Source: Jaltomata sinuosa
Taxonomy: Eukaryota; Streptophyta; Magnoliopsida; Solanales; Solanaceae
Reading direction: 5' to 3'
NCBI GenBank assembly: GCA_003996215.1
Contig: QJPP01001743.1
Span: 62,001 to 126,000, forward strand
DNA: 64,000 bases
The position numbers were made by a program, and so were the translations under genes. Under the pieces are notes generated by a model. That model saw only the letters and a program-made list of their open reading frames with translations. It was not told the DNA's origin and did no database searches. This document shows, one piece after another, positions 34,297 to 44,703 of this stretch (its first letter is position 1; each line of letters starts with the position of its first letter).

Positions 34297-34601
34297 GGGA
34301 GCGTTTGGCCATGAAAATTTATTACTTTTTCTGAAGTTGAAGTCCGAAAAACACGTTTGACCATAAAATTCCGGAATTCAACTTGAAATTGAATTCCAAA
34401 TTTTGAGGAATTTGTAAAACACCAATAAGCTTTTCACTTCTTTCTTTCACTCCAAATTACTCATAAACGTTCAAAAATAACTCCAATTTGTATTCATGGC
34501 CAAACCGAACTCCAATTTTCAAATATCATTTTTCACTTTAAAAATAAAAAAACAATACTCCATTTTTTCAAATACTCACAATTTTCATGGCCTAACACCC
34601 C
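34297..34601. mobile_element. Tourist-like MITE, TAA duplication
   Basis: The left end gggagcgtttggccatgaaa is the inverse of the right end tttcatggcctaacacccc, flanked by TAA at 34294-34296 and 34602-34604. It is the best-preserved relative of 10439-10698. Confidence 0.8.
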
Positions 34602-34660
34602 TAAGAGCGTAAATGTGAAAAGTTATGATTTTAAAAATACAAAAATCAGAAGAAAACATT

Positions 34661-34695
34661 AAAAAAAAAAAAAAAAAAGGGGGGGGGGGGGGGGG
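34661..34695. repeat. A18 run directly followed by G17
   Basis: Eighteen A residues then seventeen G residues, followed by tcgcaata. A G run of this length is very unusual in AT-rich plant DNA and could be a sequencing or assembly artefact, or a G-quadruplex-forming tract. Confidence 0.9.
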
Positions 34696-35080
34696 TCGCA
34701 ATATAATATTTTTATTTTTATTGAACTGGCTTCACCTTTGAATTTATTTGCCTTTTTTCTGTAATTGTTCCACCCCACACTTCAAGCTTCGAAAATTGAC
34801 TCCTCGCACCTAAATAACGTTATAGTGTCATTAAGATGCAAGTTCTTAGATTTTTCACTTTGCTTCTTTTTGGTCCAATTTTGTTTCTATAATGCTCCGA
34901 TTCAATTTTTAAGCTTCCTAAAGCACAAAATCAATAATTAGGCAAAGTAGGGCACATTTAACACTCAAATTACATATAAAAAAAGTAAAGATATGGTGCA
35001 ATTGATATTGAAACATAAACATAGATGCCCAACATAAGATTCCAAACCTATATTTTCTTTTGTCAAGTGGTAACTCTCAA

Positions 35081-35640
35081 GGGTTGGCATATGGCAGACA
35101 CCATGACATCAATCAAATTATCAAACCAAATTCAAAATTGAAGCCAAACAGAGCAACGACGACGATGCAAATGGTGTCTTTATTTTCATCTTTTTTAAAC
35201 TAGTAAAAGTGCTTCCCTATATAAGCATATTAGTTTTGCTTTTTGTCACAAACGTGGGACAAAGTTCCTTAGCAAAAACAAGCTTTGTTTAAATTTCACT
35301 TTCCTCCATTTTTCAATTCACACTACACCTTATTAAACTAAATCCCAACAAGGTTGGCATACGGCAGACACACAATGACATCAATCAAATTATCAAACCA
35401 AATTCAAAGAGCAACAATGACAAAATTCGGTCTATAACTAGTAAAAGTGTTTCTCTATATAAGCACATCGGTCTTGTTTTCTCTCACCAACATAGGACAA
35501 AATTCCTTAACAAAAAGGAGCTTAGTTTAAATTTCATTTTTCTTTATTTTCCAATTCACACCTTATTTTTAGAGCCAATTTTAAAACTAAATCCCAACAG
35601 GGTTGGCATATGGCAGACACACTATGACATCAAGGTTAAA
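35081..35640 (+). repeat. Tandem promoter-like repeat, about 2.1 copies of 250-270 bp
   Basis: Units start with ggttggcatatggcagacac at about 35081, 35353 and 35601. Two full units each contain agtaaaagtg then ctatataagca (35217-35227 and 35455-35465), followed by a leader-like aggacaaagttccttagcaa and gtttaaatttcactttcctc. The third copy stops after tgacatcaa. It looks like a duplicated promoter and 5' leader with no coding sequence after it. Confidence 0.65.
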
Positions 35641-35972
35641 TTAATAAAAATACTTGGTGTTGTTATGGGGAAGTAGTGGGATTCTCTTTGGTTTTGTGCC
35701 CTTCACCAGAATAATTGCTTCTTGCTATGTACATAGGAAGAAATGTTAGGTCAATGATTCCTGTTTGTGATTTGTTCAAGGAACTTCAGAATCTCTGTTG
35801 AGTTTTCAAATAATTACTATCATAAATAAATTAAACATGTTGGATCGTGCATCACGTATTCAGCGAATCTCAATTCACTGATTCGTAGGACGGTGCTTAA
35901 TTTATTAATATTTTTATGACTCGTTTCAAATGTTATTTTAACTAGTTTATGACTCTTTTTTACAAAATAATA

Positions 35973-36230
35973 ATCCCTCCGTTCTAGTCTTAATTTATGT
36001 GAAGGAGTTTAGAATGAGGATTATAACACTTAATTTTGACTATCAATTTTGATATAAATTCTTCAAATACTTTAAAATAAAATTTACATTACGAAGAGTA
36101 TTATAAATCAGCATAAGTAATGATTCAAAAAAAGTTAAAATCTTTTGAGAAAATTATAATAAAAAATAAATTATTTGACTCGTTAAATACTGAATAATAA
36201 TACCCACATATAAAATTGGACGGGGGAGTG
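35973..36230. mobile_element. Stowaway-like MITE
   Basis: The left end tccctccgttctag continues taatttatgtgaagg; the right end has ataaaattggacgggggagt. Imperfect inverted termini, about 258 bp, non-coding. Confidence 0.5.
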
Positions 36231-36443
36231 TGAGATCGATAACTAAAATATATAAAAAAATTATAGAATTATTTTTTATATTCGAATTGTAATTGATCAT
36301 AGGAGATTATTCTCTCGCCAATCGTCAAAACCTATTGGTAGGTGCCAAGTTCTTGTCGCAGCCATGATTTTCTTCTTGTTTTGATACGGAAAAATAAAAA
36401 CAGAGTGTGGTATTTGAACTTTTTGTTGTATTTATTTGTCTTC

Positions 36444-36770
36444 GGGATAATGGTCCAAAACACACATGTACTATGACCGAATTTGCTATAACACACTCTA
36501 ACTTTGCGGGGGTCCTATGACCCCCCTGAACATTTTTTTAGTGTATTTTTACGGCCTTTATCTGCTTTTTAAACCTATCACTATTTGCCACGTAGCAGTC
36601 CAACTCTTCTTTTTAAATTAATTTTTTAATTACCTCTGTTATACTTCTTCAGATAAAGGCCGTAAAAATACACTAAAAAAATGTCCAGGGGGATCATAGG
36701 ACCCCCGCAAAGTTAGAGTGTGTTATAGCAAATTCGGTCATAGTACATGTGTGTTTTGGACCATTATCCC
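36444..36770. mobile_element. Mutator-type foldback MITE, 9-bp TSD
   Basis: Near-perfect inverted arms of about 125 bp start gggataatggtccaaaacac at the left and are mirrored at the right by gtgttttggaccattatccc. The 9-bp duplication tttgtcttc is perfect (36435-36443, 36771-36779). High arm identity suggests recent activity. Confidence 0.92.
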
Positions 36771-36779
36771 TTTGTCTTC

Positions 36780-37419
36780 CTCATAAAAAAACAGACATAT
36801 AACATTAATGTGCAATAATGAATAGCTTTCTTCTTCCTTTTTATAATTTTTTATTGTTTACATTTTCCATGGTTTTGCTAAACCTTTCAAATTCACGTGC
36901 TAAACAACATAATTTGAAATTTATACTCTATTCATCTTATTTTATGTATTTTAATTTAAATGAATTGGAGTTTAAGTATGTAATATTTTTTTGGAAAAGG
37001 TTGTTTTTATGGCTTGAATTCGTAAGCTTCAAATCATATAGAGACGACTTTACCTGTTACACCAAGGTTTTCCTTCTTTTTAATTCCATAGTTTTGAATT
37101 AAAATTTTGTATAATATATCAAAAATTATTTATTGAATTTTGTGATTTTAAACATAGCACGTCATCCCTAAAAACGAGTGTCATTATAAAATGAGAATAT
37201 TGGAATATAAAACATAGCTTGTTAAAACGGACTATAACGGAAAGTAGGGTGTAAATGGACCGGGTTGGTTCAGATTTTTTAAATATCAAGTCAAACCATT
37301 AGTGTCGGGTTTTTAAATTTATAAACCAAACCAAATCAATAAAAATCAGATTTTTCAACCTCGGATTTTTTTGGTTTTCTCGATTTTTTGGATTTTTTCA
37401 GGTTTTTCTCGATAAAGTC
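36780..37419. other. Intergenic DNA ending in a truncated repeat
   Basis: A 94-aa + frame (36818-37102) has no recognisable domain. From about 37245 a common Solanaceae-type repeat begins (gtaaatggaccgggttggtt ... ggttttctcgattttttgg) and is cut off at 37419 by the retrotransposon LTR. Its continuation is not found on the far side of that element. Confidence 0.45.
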
Positions 37420-40400
37420 TGTCGCGCCCCATTTTTCTCGCGGAAAAGCGGGTTTCGACGTGACAACTCTCTTTTAGGAAGAGAGGGTGAAGAGTCGCCA
37501 CCTAACGAATTTAAGGCGCGTTAGGGCGCCGTTCTAACTAATTACAATTAAATTAAATTTTATTTTTTAAATCTACGCAACCAGAGAATCGGGTAAGGGT
37601 TCAAATTACCTCGAAAGGAAGGTGTTAAGCACCTTTCGAGGTCCACAAATGTGGGTCCCTGCCGAATTCGTTATTTATGTGGGAATAGGTGCTAAATAAT
37701 AGGTCAATTAATTAAACTAAAGACTATATAATCAAACAAGTAAGACCTCATTTAAAACAAGTATTTAAGCCAATTTAATTACTAAAATCTAAATGAGAAA
37801 ATCATGCATGAGTTAACGCAATAAATAAATAAGTGAAAAAAAATCAGATAAGCGAGAAGCCAGAAGTGACACAATGATATAGGAAAAGGGACCTAATTAC
37901 TAAGTGACTTAGTTAACTACCCCAAACAGATGAAAAGAAACAAACCTAGGTTAATTCTAACCTATTCGGATCAGCGCCCGGCTTATTATCGGAGACAATT
38001 CCAAAGATATTGTCGTATTCTGCTCGGGTCGATTTCCATCATATCCGTCTATCTACCCGCCTAAGTTGGTTATTAAAATTATTATTAGCCTAAAGCGTAC
38101 TAAAGAAATGAAAAATCTAGCGTACCTTAGTATGCCTACCCGTCCCAACTTAATGTCCAAGAGGCATTGGACTACTATTTTGGATATGGGTCTAGACAAT
38201 AAGATTCCAAGGCTACTTAGTGAGACTCGAGATTAACGTCATACAAAACATAGATGGACTTTAAAACAAGTAGCACAGAATGGTTTCGAATAGGCCTCAC
38301 AATTCATACAATTAACACTTTATGTAGTTAAACCTATGGGCATGATATCTAGGGATTGAGATAGGCAGGAATAAAATTGATTTAAACTTATAGGCATGAT
38401 GACTAATTAAATGTAACTAAACTGATTCCCATATGCCGAAACTAATAGTTAAATAAATTGCATGCTAACACAAGTTTTAACTTATAGGCAAGGTTGCTAA
38501 TTTAATGCAGAAACTGATTTTAACATGCAGAAAGTGGTTTAAGCATGCTGAACTGAATTTAAACTGATTTTAAATATGCTGACGCAGATTATTTATTAGA
38601 CATGATAATTAATTACATAAGTTTAAAACCTACAATCATAGTTATTGGTTTACATGCAGGAACAGATTTAGGCAACTGATTATTTAAGACACTAAATGAA
38701 TGATTTTTTTTTAATCCTATAACATGATAACTAATGAATTAATATGCTAAACGAATTTAGATCCTATAGGCATGGTATCTAAACGAATTAATATGTTGAA
38801 ACCTTGTTTAGATCCTATAGGCATGATATCTAAATGAGATAATATACTGAAATAAATTTAAATCATATTGGTATGCTATCTAAAAGGTTTAACATGCTGA
38901 AAGCTTATTTAATATTATAGGCATGGTAACTACTTGGTTTTAAAAATGCTGAAACAGTGACCAAATAAATTAGAACGTTGAAACAGATTGACTTATAGGC
39001 ATGGTTTCTGATTTTAAACAACGAAGCAGATTTTAAGACTTAAACATGATTTCTAACAAACAATACTAATACAAACTCTATGGTCATAATTTCTAACTAA
39101 TGAAAATTAATAAAATCCTATAGGCATGATTTCTACGGTAAGCAAATAGCAGGTAGTATTCCCCTCCCCCATAGCAGTCCCTTGAGTATTTTATTACATC
39201 GTCGAAGTTTATACAATAAATTATTACAGACCAAATAAATGAATGAGAAAAGAATTAAAAGAAAATAAAAAGAATCCAAGTCTTTGGAGACTCCCCACTC
39301 CCGGGCAACTCTTCACTGCGTAACCTGTCAAATATAACATAGGATTCGGAGGATCCTAATATGACCCATAGAACTACCATTGACATGTCAGAGTTCCTGA
39401 GAATCTCACGGATTCTAGACAGTGCCTTATGTCAAGGCATGGGAATACATTAGGACCTCCGTATTCCACAAAATACAACGAAAACAAAACCGAGCCAGAA
39501 GCAAAGGTGATCACATAAACCAACCAACAATAAGAAAGAATTAACTAGTCTCTTTTGCAACTAATAGTAGCCTATGATTAAGAAACATATCAAGCCAACA
39601 TGAAGCGGATTTTAAGTATACGTCAAAGATATACATAGAGCAACCATAGATGAACATAGGCAAACTAAAGTACACGTTCTAAACCATTAGTAATCACACG
39701 TATGAATTAAAGTATGCATCGATAGAGACTAACCAATGAACTGCAAACAACGAAAAAAAATATTCAGAGTCCCACACTTAGCAATCAACAGCTTGTCCAA
39801 AAGAAGAGAGTTCTTAAGATATGAGAGTAGTGAATGTGTAAAGTCTGAAAATAATGAAGAGAGGGACTGCTTATATAGTGGAGAAGTATATTGATTAAGG
39901 GAAAGGATATCAATCACATAAGTCATCCCTTAATTGCAGCCAACTGAATCAATTAGTCATAAAAAAAATCAAATGTACCATAATTAAGCAAGTACTACAG
40001 TGGTGAGAAATAATTAGGGGAGGGAAGAAGGTATTCATAGAATCAATCAAAGGGACCATTTACTTTAAACAAGTGCCAAATTAATTTAGGAGCCAAATCA
40101 TGCCAATATTACCATAATAATGCAAGTAAAGAAATTAAAGGAAAATGAATAAAAGGGAGGAAATAAGTGTTCAACCGAAACAATCAAAGGGAAATCTTTT
40201 CCTTACATAAGAAAACAAATTGGATAGGTTCGAACTTACCTTAAACAGAATAACTAAAGCCATGAAATCAGACTAGTTTTGGCCAAAAGTAATAGACTTG
40301 AAGGCTGTCATAATTCGAATTTTAACCAGAGAAGTAAAAGGATCATTTAGAGCAATCAAAGCCTACTAAAAATAGATCAGTACCAAAGTCATATGTTAGA

Positions 40401-42047
40401 ATCCCCAATTATGAATGACATATAAGGATGCTGGCCAACCAGAAAGGAAATCAATGAATAAAATTTGAGCATATCTTTAAGTAAGGCAACCAACTTTTGA
40501 ATTTCAAGTACTACTATAAGGAAAGAAATCAATAGGCAAGTTCCTGATAAAATTCAAGTTCATACTCGTAGCACAAAGAAACGAACACATTTTGGCGGGA
40601 TAACCAGTCATCCACACTGTTCAAATAGAGAATCAAGCAAGTAAACAAGCATACGTAGGATGAACACAACCTTAAAACTCCAATCAGACGCAACCTATTC
40701 CAGAATTAACATGGTTCACAGTGATTTAGAGCCTTCACGCATGATAGTATATGATCACAGAGAAGCAAATTCAACACGAAATCATTCAACACTAATTAAT
40801 TTGTCAAGAACACGGTCAAACAGAATCGAAACGTATTTGAGAAGACCATACCAAACAGATTTAGAGTTGAAGTATTCAACAGCAATTAGAGACCTGATCA
40901 ATGTTCAACCCTCAAGGCCATTGATGTGTGATTCATAGGTTATTCACTGACGCTCTTTGAAATTTGCAGGAGCAACTCTCGAAATTGGGGATTTGAGTTT
41001 TAATTGGAAAAAAAAATAGGAGTAGAGTATGGGGGTTTGAGTGAAGAAGATGAGAGAGGAGGGTGTACGGGGGTCTATTTAGTGTTGGCCGGAGAGAGAA
41101 GAGAGGGGCGGTGATGTGGGAGTTTGCTGGAGCAGATGGTGGCGATGATGGAGCTCGTCGGAGATGGAGCAGCGGCGGTGAGAGGAAAGGAGGGCGGCGG
41201 CGGACGTGGTTTGCTGGAGAAACGAGGAGCGGAGAGGCGGGGGAGATGCAGTGATGGTGGAGGACAGTGGTGGTTTCTGGTGGGGTTCCGCCGGAGCGGC
41301 GGTGCGGTGGCGAGGCAGAGAAAGGAGAAGAGAGAGGGGAGGTCATGGCGACAGAGAGAAAGAGGAGAGAGGTGGCGGCTGTGGTAGTGTGTTTCGCTGG
41401 TGGTAGAGCAACGGAGAAGGAGGCGGCGGTGTTGGGTATGTTGGAATGAAGAGAGAATGGAGAAGAGAGGATCAGAGAGAGGGTGGCGGTGGAGGGAAAG
41501 AATGGGATTAGGGTTTGTGTAGTTTAAAGGGCAAGAAAAGAGGTGGAGTGATCTTGGCCGTTGATCGTGAGATCAACGGCTGAGATTTAATCTCAATAGG
41601 TCAGGCATATTGGGACAATTGAAATTGAATTTGGTATTTAAGATTAGGCCTAAATTGACTCAATTTAGGCTAGAATTGAAATAAATTAGGTAGAAAGGGG
41701 CTAGGATTTAAATAATTTGAGATTAGAAATTGAATTCGGGCGGCTATTTAATAAATAAACTACCACATATATAAAATTTAGTAGATAAAATAATAATTAA
41801 CGATAATTATCAAAAGATAAATTATTTTAACAAAAGAATAAATTACGTATATGACATGTAATATCATATGAAATTTATGATAAAAATAGTAATAATAGAG
41901 AATAATTATATATTTATATACTAATTTTAAAGTGTTAATACGTAATTTATCAAGTAAAATTTAAAATAAATTAATATTAAAAATAATTATTATTATTAAA
42001 ATAACAGCCCGAGAAATGTATAGGGAGGTCAAAATTGGGTGTCAACA
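37420..42047 (-). repeat. 3' LTR of the Ogre-type element (4628 bp)
   Basis: On the minus strand it begins tgttgacacccaattttgac and ends ggggcgcgaca; the same sequence recurs at 48020-52644. A core promoter, ctatataag, lies at 39870-39878 on the minus strand, followed by a C/T-rich start region. That places U3 at about 39850-42047. A GC-rich block (41060-41480) and a 10-bp-arm palindrome (gccgttgatc, 41557-41580) lie in U3. Reading frames inside are not considered genes. Confidence 0.92.
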
Positions 42048-42062
42048 GCTGCCCCTTCCTTG
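42048..42062 (-). other. Polypurine tract of the Ogre-type element
   Basis: On the minus strand caaggaaggggcagc ends exactly at the 3' LTR boundary. A purine tract here is the expected primer for plus-strand DNA synthesis in LTR retrotransposons. Confidence 0.75.
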
Positions 42063-42589
42063 CTCGGGAATGAAGGATGAATTATCGGGCGAGGAACGTT
42101 GACTAAGTAGCCAATTTTGTCCGACCAGAGGCGTAGCTCTTCAAAATCGGAGAAACAAGGGGGAATTATAAAAGAGCTGCAGCCGAGACTTCGGCTTCCA
42201 AGTCGCCTACATATCCCTGTTTTTACGGGAATCAGGCCATGTGTAGTTCTACATTTAGAAACGAACGAGGCTTCTAGAGAAGGTATACAACCGAACTTCT
42301 GGACGAAGACGTAGTTGGCACGAGTTGATGAGATTTGAGCGATTAGCTGGGAATAGCACGCGAGCAACGGTCCCGTGTTGGTGATATAAGGATAAGAAAG
42401 GTTGTGTTTTGGAAGCGAAGACGATGGTTAATCTCGTTTCTTGGCTTGTTCAGCTTTCGGTGCCTGTAATTTCTATTATAACTAGATAAAAGATTAACAA
42501 TTAAATAATAAATAAAGTAAAACATGATGCAGGTTCCCTTTAAGACTATGAAAGGTTGCTTAAGACGGTAAAAATGATGTCTTTAGCGA

Positions 42590-42960
42590 TGATATCTCAG
42601 GGTCATGATACGTAAAATTTAATCCTCGGGCCATGAAATGATGTCCGCGGGCCATGAAAATGATGCCTTTAGACGAGACGCCTTTGGAGCATGATGAGCA
42701 GAAAGTGAATCCTTAGGCCATGAAATGATGTCTGCAGGCCATGAAAATGATGCCTTTAGACGATGACGCCTTTGGAGCATGATGAGCAGAAAGTGAATCC
42801 TTAGGCCATGAAATAATGTCTGCAGGCCATGAAAATGATGCCTTTAGACGATGACGCCTTTGGAGCATGATGAGCAGAAAGTGAATCCTTAGGCCATGAA
42901 ATGATGTCTGCAGGCCATGAAAATGATGCCTTTAGACTATGACGCCTTCGGGGCATGATA
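42590..42960. repeat. Minisatellite, about 87-bp unit, about four copies
   Basis: The block aaatgatgtctgcaggccat, then gatgcctttagacgatgacg, then gcatgatgagcagaaagtga recurs at about 42634, 42724, 42811 and 42899 with few changes. Within it, shorter ggccatgaaa/gatgcc modules repeat. It lies in the 3' untranslated part of the Ogre-type element. Confidence 0.85.
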
Positions 42961-43039
42961 AGCAGAAATTAAAGAGAGCGTATCTGTTTTAAGTGGCATA
43001 GCATGACGTTTTGGCAGAATATTTTGTTCCATGGTAGCT

Positions 43040-43930
43040 TGTCGATGCGATCTCGGGCTCAATGTAGTTTCGGGCATAATGCAATTCTTGGGCCAAAATG
43101 TAATTCTCGAGCCAAATGCAATTCTCGGGCCAAATGCAATTCTCGGGCTCAAAATGCAATCTCGGGCACAATGCAATTCTCGAGCCAAATGCAATCTTGG
43201 GCTCAATCAAAATTCTCGGGCGTAGTGCGATTCTCGGGCCAAAATGCAATCTCGGGCACAATGCAATCTCGGGCCAAATGCAACCTCGGGCCAAAAAATG
43301 CAATTCTCGGGCCAAATATAATTCTTGAGCCAGATATGATTCTCAGGCTTAATGCAAGCTCGAGCCAAATGTAATTCTCGGACTAAATATAATTCTCGAG
43401 CCAGATGTAATTCTCGGGCTTAATGCAATCTCGGGCCAAATGCAATTCTCGGGCTCAAATGCAATCTCGGACATGATGCAATCTCGGGCCAAAATGCAAT
43501 CTCAGGCACAATGCAATCTCGGGCCAAATGCAATCTCGGGCCAAAAAATGCAATTCTCGGGCCAAATATAATTCTCGGGCCAAATGCAGTCTCGGGCCAA
43601 ATATAATTTTTGAGCCAGATATGATTCTCAGGCTTGATGCAAGCTCGGGCCAAATGCAATTCTCGGGCCAAATATAATTCTCGAGCCAAATGTAATTCTC
43701 GGGCTTAATGCAATCTCGGGCCAAATGCAATTCTCGGGCTCAAATGCAATCTCGGACTCAAATGCAATCTCGGACATGATGCAATCTCGGACATGATGCA
43801 ATCTCGGGCCAAAATGCAATCTCGGGCACAATGCAATCTCGGGCCAAATGCAATCTCGGGCCAAAAAATGCAATCTCGGGCACAATGCAATCTCGGGCCA
43901 AATGCAATCTCGGGCCAAAAAATGCAATTC
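43040..43930. repeat. Minisatellite, 16-19-bp unit, about 50 copies
   Basis: Variants of ctcgggccaaatgcaat (ctcgggcacaatgcaat, ctcgagccaaatataatt, ctcggacatgatgcaat) follow one another for about 0.9 kb, with local higher-order blocks repeated (for example 43495-43560 and 43800-43930). Apparent reading frames full of repeating PxLHxGP-like residues are artefacts of the repeat. There is no unique spacer pattern, so it is not a CRISPR array. Confidence 0.93.
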
Positions 43931-44279
43931 TCCTTTGAGGGGATAGAGTAGCTTAGCTTTCTTGCCATATTTTGATGACGGTGTTTGCCTTGATGCTGCT
44001 GAGACAATTCTCGGATTTGTACCTGCTAGTTCTGCGTTCAAAGAAAAATTGTTAATTTGTAAAAATGGGAGGTTGATTTGTGCATCTGCTCTTGGGTGCA
44101 TCTGACCTCCTTGTTATGTGTCTGCGGGCCGTCGCACTCTCTTCGGGCACTCGCTCGAGCAGATAAATGAATGATCTTTGAAATAGAATTTTGAGATAAC
44201 TTGCTTTGAAAAGGGAAATCATAACCCGTGACATGCTTTGAGACATCACAACATCTTATTATCTTTGCGTTTGGAGTGC

Positions 44280-44480
44280 AGCTCCGATAAAATTTTTGAG
44301 GGTTCTCAAAAATTTCTGCCCCAGTGTAGAACTTGTCTCTCGGCTAGAAAATTTTGTAGAATGAGCGATCGCTTACTGCGAATTTTGAGGTTCCCTCAAA
44401 ATTTCCTGCCCCAGTCTTACGATTCATGGTAATGCTTTTCAGATGGAATTTTTGAGATCCTCTCAAAAAATTTTCCCCAG
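44280..44480. repeat. Short repeats with palindromic core in the Ogre 3' untranslated region
   Basis: ttttgagggttctcaaaaat plus ctgccccagt (about 44296), ttttgaggttccctcaaaat plus cctgccccagt (about 44382) and tttttgagatcctctcaaaa plus ttccccagt (about 44447): three copies, each a small hairpin followed by ccccagt. Separately, a tatccc...cgggaatcagg...gtagttc motif occurs at about 42211-42251 and 44550-44590. Confidence 0.7.
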
Positions 44481-44703
44481 TTATAATGCTTGATAGAGGG
44501 AAAATGAAAGGTTTTATTATGATAAGACCGAACTCCATAGGAGCGCCTATGTATCCCTCTTAAACGGGAATCAGGTCGAACGTAGTTCCTTTTACAAGGT
44601 AAGGAAGCACAACAGAAATAACTTTCTCTTAACTTCTCAGATGCAATATCTTTTGACGGCGTCGGAATTGATAGGCTTGGCCACACTTCACCGTCCATTT
44701 CTG

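Noticed and set aside
39729..40938. Small LTR frames at 39729-39926 and 40660-40938, conserved in the other LTR
   Set aside because: Conservation simply reflects LTR identity; there is no domain, and the first overlaps the putative transcription start region.
40933..41449. GC-rich frames (up to 137 aa, Pro/Ser- or Gly/Arg-rich) in the LTR, duplicated at 51542-52046
   Set aside because: They occur in several frames on both strands of a GC-rich LTR block, and the two LTR copies differ by frame-affecting changes at their ends. No known domain.
43040..43930. Possible CRISPR-like array
   Set aside because: The whole unit repeats with gradual variation and no unique spacers, and the host is a plant nucleus. 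It is a minisatellite.
43003..44007. Several 64-157-aa reading frames on both strands with repeating LGPNAILG or ARDCIWPEIAL residues
   Set aside because: They are read-throughs of the 16-19-bp minisatellite in several frames; composition and repetition show they are not genes.
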